Shown here in pieces: positions 18,968 to 28,433 of a stretch of DNA of 64,000 nt. Location of the stretch: positions 37,039 to 101,038 of the forward strand of contig CACKXR010000001.1 of assembly GCA_902604175.1 (NCBI GenBank). Reading direction: 5' to 3'. The stretch's first letter is position 1. Each line of letters starts with the position of its first letter. Below the pieces are notes generated by a model, which did no database searches, was not told the DNA's origin, and worked only from the letters and a program-made list of their open reading frames with translations. The translations under genes were made by a program, and so were the position numbers. Source of the stretch: an uncultured Pelagibacteraceae bacterium. GTDB lineage: Bacteria > Pseudomonadota > Alphaproteobacteria > Pelagibacterales > Pelagibacteraceae.

Positions 18968-20023
18968 ATGGCAAACATACAATTTAAAGGAATTCATAAA
19001 TCCTTTGGTTCAAATAAGATAATTTCAGATTTTAATTTAAAAGGTAAAGAAGATGAATTTCTTGTTTTAGTTGGACCATCAGGATGTGGAAAATCAACAT
19101 TATTAAGAATGATTGCTGGCCTTGAGAAAATTGATAATGGCGAAATATTTATAAATGATCAAAAGATAAACGAACTTCATCCCTCAAAGCGGCAAACTGC
19201 TATGGTATTTCAATCTTATGCACTTTATCCGCACATGAGTGTATTTGAAAATATGTCATTCGGATTAAAAATTGAGAAGAGACCAAAAGAGGAAATTGCT
19301 TCAAAAGTAAAGGAAGCTGCAAAGATTTTAAAAATAGAAGAGCTTTTAGATAGACGTCCAAAAGAATTATCTGGTGGGCAAAGGCAAAGAGTTGCAATCG
19401 GTAGAGCAATAACTAGAAATCCAAAGATATTTCTTTTTGATGAACCTTTGTCCAATTTAGATGCAGCTCTAAGAGCTGAAATGAGAGTTGAAATATCAAA
19501 GCTGCACAATCAAATAAAAACTAATATGATTTATGTAACGCATGATCAGGTGGAAGCAATGACCTTAGCTGACAGAATAGTAATACTTAATAATGGAAAT
19601 ATTGAACAAGTTGGGACCCCTGATGAAATATATAATAATCCTTCTAATATTTTTGTAGCTCAATTTATTGGTACACCAAAAATGAATATATTGGAAATTA
19701 GTGAGGAAAATATGATTTCAGAAAATATATTAAAATTATTTGGCTTAGAAATTAAATTTAATAATATTAAATTTGAAAAAACTAAACACTATATTGGAAT
19801 TAGACCTGAGCATTTAAAATTTAACCAAAAAAGTGATTTTACTTTTAATCCAGAAATAGAGTTAATTGAAAATCTTGGTAATGAAAAAATTATTTACCTC
19901 AAAAAAGATAAGGACCAATTAAATGCAAAAATTTCAAGCAACACGGAGATTTCAAATAAAATTGGTTTCAATCTTCAGGATTTATTAATCTTTGATAAGA
20001 ATAAAATTAGAATTAAACTTTAA
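18968..20023 (+). CDS. Carbohydrate ABC transporter ATP-binding protein (MalK/UgpC type)
   Basis: GPSGCGKSTLLRMIAGLE, LSGGQRQRVAIGRAI, TOBE region. Confidence 0.92.
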   Translation: MANIQFKGIHKSFGSNKIISDFNLKGKEDEFLVLVGPSGCGKSTLLRMIAGLEKIDNGEIFINDQKINELHPSKRQTAMVFQSYALYPHMSVFENMSFGLKIEKRPKEEIASKVKEAAKILKIEELLDRRPKELSGGQRQRVAIGRAITRNPKIFLFDEPLSNLDAALRAEMRVEISKLHNQIKTNMIYVTHDQVEAMTLADRIVILNNGNIEQVGTPDEIYNNPSNIFVAQFIGTPKMNILEISEENMISENILKLFGLEIKFNNIKFEKTKHYIGIRPEHLKFNQKSDFTFNPEIELIENLGNEKIIYLKKDKDQLNAKISSNTEISNKIGFNLQDLLIFDKNKIRIKL

Positions 20024-20151
20024 TACAACTTTAAATTGATGAAACTTAATTTTTTAATAAATACGATAATAATTTATATAAATCAGTATTAATCAAATAT
20101 TTGCGACATCCTATCAAATATAGTAGTTTTTAAAAAAATCTAGGAGGGGAA

Positions 20152-21480
20152 ATGAAAAATATATTAAAAATATTTTGCATAATATCATTATTCATTACAA
20201 GTACAGTTTATGCAGATATTAAATTTTGGACTACAGAAGTGCAACCTGCTCGAATGGCTAAGCAAGAAGAAATGGCTAAAGCTTTTGAGGCTAAAACAGG
20301 TATCAAAGTTGATGTAATTCCAATTGAGGAAAAAGATCTTGGCACTAGAGCAACTGCAGCTGCAGCGGCTGGTGATTTACCAGATGTGATTTATCATACT
20401 TTACAATATGTCTTACCTTGGGCTGAGGCTGGAATTTTAGATGTTGATGCTAATAACGCTGTGGTTAAAGCACTTGGCAAAAATACTTTTGCTCCAGGAG
20501 CTCTAAACATGGCTAAGTCAGGATCGAAAATTGCTGCTGTTCCTGTTGATGGATGGACACAGATGGTCGTTTATAGAAAGGATCTTTTTGAAAACGCTGA
20601 TCTAGAGCCACCAACAAGTTACGCTAACATTGTCAAAGCTGTTGAAAAATTATCAAAAGTAAATGGTGTGTTTGGTTTTGTAGCAGCAACTAAAACTGAT
20701 GAGAATTTTATGAGTCAAGTTTTAGAACATGTTCTTTTAGCAAATGGAGTTAATGTTGTTAAAAAAGGTGGTATCAAGAAGCAAGGTAAAAAATTAAAAG
20801 AAGCATTAGAGTTTTATAAAGTCATCGCGAAGGCAAGTCCTCCTGGTGAACTTTATTGGAAGCAATCAAGAGCACTTTATTTTGCTGGGAAGACACCAAT
20901 GATAATTTGGTCTCCATTTATTATGGACGAGCTTGCAGGTTTAAGAGACTCCGCTCCACCTACCATAAATAGTGATCCCACATCACCTGAATTAGCGTCT
21001 AAAACTGGTTTTATAACTAATTTTAGTGGACCGAGTAATAAAAAAGGTGCGGCATGGGCTGACATTAGATACTTCGGTATAACAGCTGATGCAGATACTG
21101 ATGAAGCAAAACAATTTATCATGTACTCAATGGACGAAGGTTATACAAGTACCTTATCAATCGCTCCAGAAGGCAAATTTCCAGTAAGAAGAGGAAATTC
21201 AAGCGATCCTGAAGCATTTACAAAAGCCTGGAGCAAACTGCCAGTTGGTGTTGATAGAAAAGCTCCTTTGTCAGATCTGTATGACCCTGATGTTATTAAT
21301 AACATTGTTGCTGGTTTAGATACCGCAAATAGATGGGGAGTTAAAGAAGGTGAGCTATCAAGAGCATCTAAAATTATTAATTCACAATTCATAAATAGAA
21401 TCACAAGAGAATATATTGATGATGAAATTTCAGTTGATGAAGCAGTAGATAAAATAAATGCTGGATTAGCTAGTTTCTAA
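20152..21480 (+). CDS. Carbohydrate ABC transporter substrate-binding protein (SBP family 1)
   Basis: Signal peptide; FEAKTGIKVDVIPIEEKDLGTRATAAAAAGDLPDVIYHT. Confidence 0.9.
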   Translation: MKNILKIFCIISLFITSTVYADIKFWTTEVQPARMAKQEEMAKAFEAKTGIKVDVIPIEEKDLGTRATAAAAAGDLPDVIYHTLQYVLPWAEAGILDVDANNAVVKALGKNTFAPGALNMAKSGSKIAAVPVDGWTQMVVYRKDLFENADLEPPTSYANIVKAVEKLSKVNGVFGFVAATKTDENFMSQVLEHVLLANGVNVVKKGGIKKQGKKLKEALEFYKVIAKASPPGELYWKQSRALYFAGKTPMIIWSPFIMDELAGLRDSAPPTINSDPTSPELASKTGFITNFSGPSNKKGAAWADIRYFGITADADTDEAKQFIMYSMDEGYTSTLSIAPEGKFPVRRGNSSDPEAFTKAWSKLPVGVDRKAPLSDLYDPDVINNIVAGLDTANRWGVKEGELSRASKIINSQFINRITREYIDDEISVDEAVDKINAGLASF

Positions 21481-21495
21481 TAATTTAAATTAATT

Positions 21496-21530
21496 AAAAA
21501 AGCGGGTAAGATTACTTATCCGCTTTTTTT
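21496..21530 (+). terminator. Intercistronic intrinsic terminator-like hairpin abutting the permease ATG
   Basis: aaaaaagcgggtaag-atta-cttatccgctttttt, then ATG at 21531. Confidence 0.85.
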
Positions 21531-22790
21531 ATGAAAGACACTTTAGCAAATACTGAAAAGAAAACCGCTTATATTTTAACATTACCTGCGGTTGCCTTAG
21601 TTTTTGCAATAATTTTATTTCCTATTTTTGCGAATGTATGGATTAGTTTTAAAGAAGTTAAGCTTAAAGATATAAGAATACCTGAGCCAAGAGCTAAAAA
21701 AATTGTAAAATCTATTTCTGAAGATACCTCGAAAATAAAAATATTATATAAACTAAGAAATAGCTCATTAATTCAAGAAATTAGGGATGTTTCGTTTCAA
21801 GATAAATTTCCGAAAAATTTTGAGATTGAAAAATTAGATCCACGTTGTGAATTCAAAAAATACACTCTAAGATGTAAATTTGGAAACTGGCCAGCAAAGT
21901 ATAGAGAAAATTTTCTATTAGAATTTGAAACAAATGATGGTTCAAAAATAGATAAAAAAGCTCTCAAATTAATAAAACCTACGTTAAACGGCAAATCAGA
22001 TAACATACTCCTTAATACTGATTTTACTTTGAAAAATTTCAAGAAAGTTTTATTTGATGATGAATTTGTAGACCTACTCCTGACAACGTTTTACTACACA
22101 TTTTTTGGCACTGTTGGCTCTATCATATTTGGTATTTTAACAGCCCAAATGGTTAATCAAAAATTTTATGGAAGAACATTTATGCGAAGTGTTTTACTTT
22201 TTCCCTATGTTGCTCCAGTTGTTGCTTTAGCTTATACATGGGAACTTCTATTGGATCCTAATAGTGGGACTTTAAACAGTTTACTAATCAACTACCAAAT
22301 TATTGAAACCCCTATAAATTTACTTGGCCAAAAATATATTAACATTAATATATTAGGGTTCGATTTTAAACTAAGACTAGCTCTTACAACAGTTATCATG
22401 TTTGAAGTTTGGAGATATTTTCCTTTAGCTTTTTTATTTATTCTTGCAAGACTTCAAGCTATTCCAAAAGAATTATATGAAGCAGCTGATGTTGATGGAG
22501 CGAGCCCGTTTCAGAAGTTTTTTAATATAACGCTACCTCAAATAACTGCAGTTATATCGATTTTATTTATGATAAGATTTATTTGGAATTTTAATAAGTT
22601 TGAAGATGTTTTCTTACTTACTGGTGGCGCTTCAGGTACAAGAACTTTACCAATTAATGTTTATCAACAAGGTTTTGCAATATCTGATATTGGAATGGGA
22701 TCGGCTGTTTCAATAGTAATAGTTGTTTTGCTTTTGATGTTTATGTTTTCTTACTTCAAGCTTTTAGGGAAGAGAGTCGATGAAAACTAA
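21531..22790 (+). CDS. Carbohydrate ABC transporter permease (MalF-like, large insertion after TM1)
   Basis: EAADVDGASPFQKFFNITLPQI EAA motif; multiple TM segments. Confidence 0.9.
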   Translation: MKDTLANTEKKTAYILTLPAVALVFAIILFPIFANVWISFKEVKLKDIRIPEPRAKKIVKSISEDTSKIKILYKLRNSSLIQEIRDVSFQDKFPKNFEIEKLDPRCEFKKYTLRCKFGNWPAKYRENFLLEFETNDGSKIDKKALKLIKPTLNGKSDNILLNTDFTLKNFKKVLFDDEFVDLLLTTFYYTFFGTVGSIIFGILTAQMVNQKFYGRTFMRSVLLFPYVAPVVALAYTWELLLDPNSGTLNSLLINYQIIETPINLLGQKYININILGFDFKLRLALTTVIMFEVWRYFPLAFLFILARLQAIPKELYEAADVDGASPFQKFFNITLPQITAVISILFMIRFIWNFNKFEDVFLLTGGASGTRTLPINVYQQGFAISDIGMGSAVSIVIVVLLLMFMFSYFKLLGKRVDEN

Positions 22791-23973
22791 AAATTTAATT
22801 TTATTTACATTAATATCAACATTTTTTCTGATATTTATAGTTTCTATATGGAAAATACTAGCAACTTTACAAGGTTTAAATATTCAGAACTTTAACCTAC
22901 AAATAATTTTTATTTTTGGAGTTCTAATATCATTTGCTAACTTAAGGATAGGAAATAAAATTAAAGGTTTTTATAAATCAATTCTTTTTTCATTAATTTT
23001 TGTTATTTGTGATGGTTACCTAATTCAAAAATTACCACTGTGGTATAATATTGGTATTTTTTTAATTTTATATTTTTTTGTTAATAAAATAAATAAATAT
23101 AGTTTTGTAAATTTAAGAGAACAACACTCAACGCAGATTATCTTTTTTGAGTTCTTAACTTTATTTGGAATTTTATTTTTTTCTTTTGTTATACTTTTTC
23201 CTTTTTATATGATGTTAATAACAAGTTTTAAAACTCAAATAGCATTATTAGTTAACCCATTAGACTTTAGTATTAATTTTGGTCAAGATTTGACAAGTTT
23301 ATTTAAATCATATTTTGTAATTTTTGAGTCCTATAATTTTGGTAGATATATTTTAACTAGCACCATAGTCTCTGTGGGTACTGTGATCATAACTCTTATT
23401 TTTGCTATTCCAGCAGCATATGCAATTGCTAGATTAAATTTTTTTGGAAAAACATTTATGTCAACATCAATATTGATAATTTATATGTTTCCTGCAATTG
23501 TTTTAGTAATTCCTCTTTACACAATCTTTAGTCAATTAGGTCTTAGAAATTCTATAGAGGGTTTGTTAATTGTTTATACAGCCACAACTCTCCCAGTGGC
23601 AATTTATATGCTACAAGGATATTTTAAAAGTATCCCTAAAGAATTGGAGGAGGCTGCTATATTAGATAAACTTAGTTGGTTTGGAATAATCACTAAAATT
23701 ATAATTCCGCTGAGTATTCCTGCAATATCTTCTGTGGCTTTATATGTTTTTATGATAGCTTGGAATGAATTTTTATTTTCTTTAATGTTTCTAGATAACC
23801 CAAATTCTTTTACTCTTTCGAGAGCCATACAATATTTAAGTGGTGATGCAGAAACGCCTAGACAATATTTAATGGCGGGTTCTGTGATTGTGACTTTGCC
23901 CGTTCTATTTATTTTTGTTTATTTTGAAAAATATCTAGTTAGTGGTCTTACTGCAGGGAGTGTAAAAGGTTGA
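22780..23973 (+). CDS. Carbohydrate ABC transporter permease (MalG-like, N-terminally extended)
   Basis: SIPKELEEAAILDKLSWFGIITKIIIPLSIPAI EAA motif. Confidence 0.9.
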   Translation: MKTKNLILFTLISTFFLIFIVSIWKILATLQGLNIQNFNLQIIFIFGVLISFANLRIGNKIKGFYKSILFSLIFVICDGYLIQKLPLWYNIGIFLILYFFVNKINKYSFVNLREQHSTQIIFFEFLTLFGILFFSFVILFPFYMMLITSFKTQIALLVNPLDFSINFGQDLTSLFKSYFVIFESYNFGRYILTSTIVSVGTVIITLIFAIPAAYAIARLNFFGKTFMSTSILIIYMFPAIVLVIPLYTIFSQLGLRNSIEGLLIVYTATTLPVAIYMLQGYFKSIPKELEEAAILDKLSWFGIITKIIIPLSIPAISSVALYVFMIAWNEFLFSLMFLDNPNSFTLSRAIQYLSGDAETPRQYLMAGSVIVTLPVLFIFVYFEKYLVSGLTAGSVKG

Positions 23974-25241
23974 GACAAAATTTAATAGAAAAAGCAAAAA
24001 AGGTTTTGTTGGGTAATAAAAAAAAAGGTTTTACATTACCTACAAATAACAAGTTATATCCTGCACAATGGAAATGGGACTCGGGTTTTATTGCTCTAGG
24101 ATATTCACATTTTAATCTTAAATATGCCCTTGATGAAATAACAACCCTTTTAAAAGGCCAATGGAAAGACGGTATGATACCTCATATTTTATTTCACGAT
24201 TTAAATACAAATTATTATCCAAATCATTCGGTGTGGAATTGTGGAAACAAGATACATTCTTCAGGAATAACTCAGCCACCAGTACTAGCGATTATGTTAA
24301 AAAAAATTTTAGATAAAAATAAAATTAAAGTTTCTGAAAAAATAAAAATTAAATCAATAATTAAAAAATTAAAAAAATATCATGAATGGTTAATTAAATA
24401 TAGGGATCCAAAAAATACTGGTTTAGTATCTATATTACATCCTTGGGAGAGTGGATATGATAATTCTCCTCTTTGGGATTATTCGATGAATGAAGTTAAA
24501 GTTGAAAAAAATTTAAAATATAAAAGAGGAGATAATAAAGTTATAAATCCAGAGTACAGACCTTTAGATAAAGATTATGATAGATATGTGACCATCAAAA
24601 ATCATTTAAGAAAAAATAAATATAACCCAAAAAAACTTTACAATAAATCTATGTTTAATGTGGTAGATGTAGGGTTTAATTCAATCTTTTTAAAAGCAAA
24701 TAAAGATTTATTAGATTTACTTAAATCATTTAATTTAGAGCATAATAAATTACAAAAATTTATTTTAAAGTCGGAAAGTCAGATTGAGAAATTATTTGAT
24801 ACCAAAAAAGGAGTCTTTGTAAATTATGATAGAAAAAATAAAAAAAAAATTATTGTTCCTTCAATTACAAATTATTTTATATTATTTGCTGATTTAAAAA
24901 ATCAACTTATTAATAAAAAAATAATTAGACATTTGAAAAATCACAACCAACATGAAAGTTATCTATTTTCTAGTATTAAACCAAATTATGGAAAATTTGA
25001 GGAAAAGCGCTACTGGAGAGGTCCAGTTTGGATAAATTGTAACTGGATTATCTATCAAGGGTTAAAAAATAAAGATAAAAAATTCGCTGATAAAATTAAA
25101 GAAAAAACAATCAATCTCATTAAAAAAAATGGCTTCTATGAATACTATAGTTTTAAAACTGGAGAAGCATATGGAGCAAACAATTTTTCATGGACCGCTT
25201 CATTATTTTTAGATCTATTAATGGAGAAAAAATATAACTAA
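23970..25241 (+). CDS. GH63-like glycoside hydrolase (glucosylglycerate/mannosylglycerate hydrolase-type)
   Basis: QWKWDSGFIALGYSHFN, HPWESGYDNSPLWD, RYWRGPVWINCNWIIYQGL; (alpha/alpha)6 family signature; linked to gpgS locus. TTG start. Confidence 0.75.
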   Translation: MRQNLIEKAKKVLLGNKKKGFTLPTNNKLYPAQWKWDSGFIALGYSHFNLKYALDEITTLLKGQWKDGMIPHILFHDLNTNYYPNHSVWNCGNKIHSSGITQPPVLAIMLKKILDKNKIKVSEKIKIKSIIKKLKKYHEWLIKYRDPKNTGLVSILHPWESGYDNSPLWDYSMNEVKVEKNLKYKRGDNKVINPEYRPLDKDYDRYVTIKNHLRKNKYNPKKLYNKSMFNVVDVGFNSIFLKANKDLLDLLKSFNLEHNKLQKFILKSESQIEKLFDTKKGVFVNYDRKNKKKIIVPSITNYFILFADLKNQLINKKIIRHLKNHNQHESYLFSSIKPNYGKFEEKRYWRGPVWINCNWIIYQGLKNKDKKFADKIKEKTINLIKKNGFYEYYSFKTGEAYGANNFSWTASLFLDLLMEKKYN

Positions 25242-25253
25242 TTTCTTTTTGTT

Positions 25254-26552
25254 TTAACTCTTTAATAAATTATACTGATATTTTCTTGCCTCAGTAACCT
25301 CATTTGGAAGATTTAACTCAACATCATCAATTTTGATAACTTCATCCTTATTTATATTTTTTTTTAAAACTGCATTATCAGTTAAACCCAGTGGTAAAAT
25401 CATTTCTTTTTTAGATTTTTTAGATGTAATTAATCTACCTCTTGCACAAAACCCTCCCTCTCCATCTAGTTTTTCACCTGCTTTAAGATCTTTTTTAGCA
25501 ATACTTGCAACATCTGCATTATAATTTTTTGTATAGCCTGTTGCTCTGTTATCTAATGCTATTGTATAAACTGATTGTGCTAACTCTAATCCAATGTAAT
25601 GATAAGGTCTCCATATTGCTGAGTAGTTTCCAGACTTATCTGTTACCATTCCATAATCTTTAAAACAATTTTTTACATAATCATTTTGAGCTTTAATAAC
25701 AATGTATACACCCCATCTTAAATCATTTGGAATATCTTTTTTTTCTGAGTCTATACTTGAAATAACTTCAACTTGTCCATCAAACTCAATTAATCCACCA
25801 TGATCTTTCGGGATCATTTTTTTTGCAATATCATAAACACCGACTGGAGGAAAAGTTAATCCATTACTGGGGCACTTTAAATTAGATGCATTGCTTACTG
25901 CACACATTTCAATTGCAGACTTGTCTCCACATAAAAAACTATTAAACATTTTTGGATTCATTCCTGACTCATTCTCAGCTCGTTCTTTAGTCAGACCATA
26001 GTGACCCCAAACAGTATCAGGTGTAGAATATTCAAAAGTTGGGTGATATTTCGTACCTTTACCGGCGCAAACTATTGCAAATCCATTTAATCTTGCCCAC
26101 TCTATTTGTTCTAGAATTAAAGATGGTTGATCTCCATAAGCCATTGAACAAATAACGCCTTTTTCTTTTGCAAGATCAGATAAATATTTCCCACAAGTTA
26201 TATCTGCTTCAACATTGACTAATATTACATGTTTTTTATTTTTTATTATCTTAGCTGCATGGACAGTGCCAACTATTGGGTTGCCTGTTGCCTCAATAAA
26301 AATTTCAATATCTCTATCTAAAACTTCTTCTAATGAACTTGAATAATTTATTTGTTTAACAGTTCGCTCATTTAACCCACTTTTTAGACAATTTTGCTTT
26401 GCTTGATCTATATTAATATCAACAATGCTGTCGATTTGAATTTTATCTAAATGATTGTATTGAGCTAAAAACATACTCACAAATTTACCACATCCTATAA
26501 AACAAATTTTTATAGGATCCTTTCTATTTTCTAATTTTGTATTTAAAAACAT
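25254..26552 (-). CDS. NAD(P)-binding homoserine-dehydrogenase-like oxidoreductase with C-terminal SAF domain
   Basis: N-terminal ICFIGCGKFVSMFLAQ Rossmann motif; C-terminal KKDLKAGEKLDGEGGFCARG SAF-like segment. Confidence 0.7.
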   Translation of the reverse strand: MFLNTKLENRKDPIKICFIGCGKFVSMFLAQYNHLDKIQIDSIVDINIDQAKQNCLKSGLNERTVKQINYSSSLEEVLDRDIEIFIEATGNPIVGTVHAAKIIKNKKHVILVNVEADITCGKYLSDLAKEKGVICSMAYGDQPSLILEQIEWARLNGFAIVCAGKGTKYHPTFEYSTPDTVWGHYGLTKERAENESGMNPKMFNSFLCGDKSAIEMCAVSNASNLKCPSNGLTFPPVGVYDIAKKMIPKDHGGLIEFDGQVEVISSIDSEKKDIPNDLRWGVYIVIKAQNDYVKNCFKDYGMVTDKSGNYSAIWRPYHYIGLELAQSVYTIALDNRATGYTKNYNADVASIAKKDLKAGEKLDGEGGFCARGRLITSKKSKKEMILPLGLTDNAVLKKNINKDEVIKIDDVELNLPNEVTEARKYQYNLLKS

Positions 26553-26561
26553 AATAAAATT

Positions 26562-26963
26562 CTATGGCTTCAGAGCACTGGTAAGGTACTTTTTATTAAT
26601 TTTACAATCTATGTATCCTTTTTTAACAACATTTAAATATCTCTCTGTTGGATACTTAAATGGTGATTTTTTAACCATTGTATAAGTCATTACTTTTTTT
26701 CCATAATAATAAAAATAATGTTTTCTATATAGTATTGGATAATCTTCATATACATCCAATTTTTTTTCATCACTTTTTGAAATCTCAAAAAGGGCTCCAG
26801 GTACAATTGAATTTTTTTTAATTTCAATATCAGCAGCTCTATATTTACTTCTAAAGGTAAGTCTAAAATCTTTTAAATTAATTTTTTTTAAAAAAACACT
26901 ATCTTTGCATCTACGTTTCATCTGAAAGTGATGCAAATTACTACCATATGCAAAATAAAGCAT
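26562..26963 (-). CDS. Gamma-glutamylcyclotransferase-like (AIG2/GGCT) protein
   Basis: MLYFAYGSNLHHFQMKRRCKDSVF start motif. Confidence 0.8.
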   Translation of the reverse strand: MLYFAYGSNLHHFQMKRRCKDSVFLKKINLKDFRLTFRSKYRAADIEIKKNSIVPGALFEISKSDEKKLDVYEDYPILYRKHYFYYYGKKVMTYTMVKKSPFKYPTERYLNVVKKGYIDCKINKKYLTSALKP

Positions 26964-27712
26964 TACCTCTCAACTACTTCAATTTTTTTTGCAGTGACAA
27001 ATTTTAGAATTTGAGAATTACATAAGTCTATTTTTGATTGATCCTCAGATCTAATTACAATTGAAACACCTAATTTTCCAGCATGAAAAAAAGGATAGCT
27101 TCCTATTTCAACATCTTGATTATCATTTTGTACTTTAGTTAAAGAGTTTGCTATTTCACTCTCAACTGTTCTTAAACTTATCGTATGACTTTTAATCGGT
27201 TCTCCTCCAACTATAATATTTGTCAGACCCCCTAGCATTGATTTAAGTATAGATGGCACACCTGGCAAGCAAAAAACATTTTCAACATTAAATCCAGGAG
27301 CACCACTTGTTGGGTTTAAAATTAAATTTGCGTTTTCAGGCATCCAGCACATTTTCTGTCGCCCTTCATTAAATTCACCTGGTTTGTAGTATGCTTCTAA
27401 AATTTTAAAAGCTTCTTTATGGATTTCATATTTTATACCAAAAGTTTTTGAAACAGATTTAGCTGTGATATCGTCATGAGTGGGACCTATACCCCCGGTT
27501 GTAAAAACATAATTATAAGTTGATTTTAATAAATTTAATGTATCTATAATTATTTTTTCAACATCGGGAATGACCCTAACCTCCTCTACTTTAACACCAA
27601 TTGAGTTTAACCAAACGGCTATAGTTGAAGTGTTAGTGTCTTGAGTTCTGCCTGACAATATTTCATTACCTATAATCAAAATCGCGGCATTAACTTTTGT
27701 TTTTTTACTCAT
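26963..27712 (-). CDS. CinA/MoaB-type molybdopterin-binding domain protein
   Basis: AAILIIGNEILSGRTQDTNT, FTTGGIGPTHDDITAKSV; start chosen at internal ATG (MSKKTK) because the longer ORF overlaps sfsA. Confidence 0.85.
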   Translation of the reverse strand: MSKKTKVNAAILIIGNEILSGRTQDTNTSTIAVWLNSIGVKVEEVRVIPDVEKIIIDTLNLLKSTYNYVFTTGGIGPTHDDITAKSVSKTFGIKYEIHKEAFKILEAYYKPGEFNEGRQKMCWMPENANLILNPTSGAPGFNVENVFCLPGVPSILKSMLGGLTNIIVGGEPIKSHTISLRTVESEIANSLTKVQNDNQDVEIGSYPFFHAGKLGVSIVIRSEDQSKIDLCNSQILKFVTAKKIEVVER

Positions 27713-27731
27713 TTTATATATATATAATTTA

Positions 27732-28433
27732 GTGATGGAATTTACCAAGTCTTTGATAAAAGGCAAATTAATCAAACGGTATAAAAGATTTTTTACTGAT
27801 GTGAAGTTACAAAAAGAAACTGTCACAGCTCATTGCCCAAATACAGGATCAATGAAAGGCTTATTAGATAAGGGTAACGAAGTTTATTTACTTCCAAATA
27901 ATGATCCTAAGCGAAAACTTAAGTTTGGACTAGAGATCATAAATTCAAGAAATAATTTGGTTGGAGTTAATACTCACATGGCTAATAGAATTGCACAGCA
28001 TGGTTTAGAAAATAACCTAATCAATGAACTTAAAAACAACGACGTTATTAAACCAGAGGTATTTTTTAATAAAGAGTCCAGATTTGATTTTTTATTAGAA
28101 AAAAAAAGCCAAAAAAGCTTCGTAGAAGTTAAAAATGTTACTTTATTTAGAGACAAAAATACTGCTGAATTTCCTGATGCTGTAACTTCAAGAGGATCAA
28201 AACATCTATTAACTCTTATTGATGCCATAAAAAAAGGTTATAAAAGCTATCTATTATTTTTAGTTCAAATTCAGAATATGAAATATTTTAAAATAGCTAA
28301 AGATATAGATGAGCAGTATTATAAAAATTATTTGCTAGCTAAAAAAGCAGGAGTAAATTTTTTAGCTTACAGATGCAACATAAGTTCAAAAAGAATTTTT
28401 ATAGATCAAAAACTTAAAATAATAGATGAGTGA
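27732..28433 (+). CDS. sfsA: SfsA family sugar fermentation stimulation protein
   Basis: KGKLIKRYKRFFTDV, AHCPNTGSMKGLL, FVEVKNVTL, FPDAVTSRGSKHL. Confidence 0.93.
   Translation: MMEFTKSLIKGKLIKRYKRFFTDVKLQKETVTAHCPNTGSMKGLLDKGNEVYLLPNNDPKRKLKFGLEIINSRNNLVGVNTHMANRIAQHGLENNLINELKNNDVIKPEVFFNKESRFDFLLEKKSQKSFVEVKNVTLFRDKNTAEFPDAVTSRGSKHLLTLIDAIKKGYKSYLLFLVQIQNMKYFKIAKDIDEQYYKNYLLAKKAGVNFLAYRCNISSKRIFIDQKLKIIDE

Noticed and set aside
27713-27826. N-terminal extension of the CinA-like ORF (to 27826)
   Set aside because: Overlaps the 5' end of divergent sfsA; the internal ATG at 27712 gives a canonical N-terminus.
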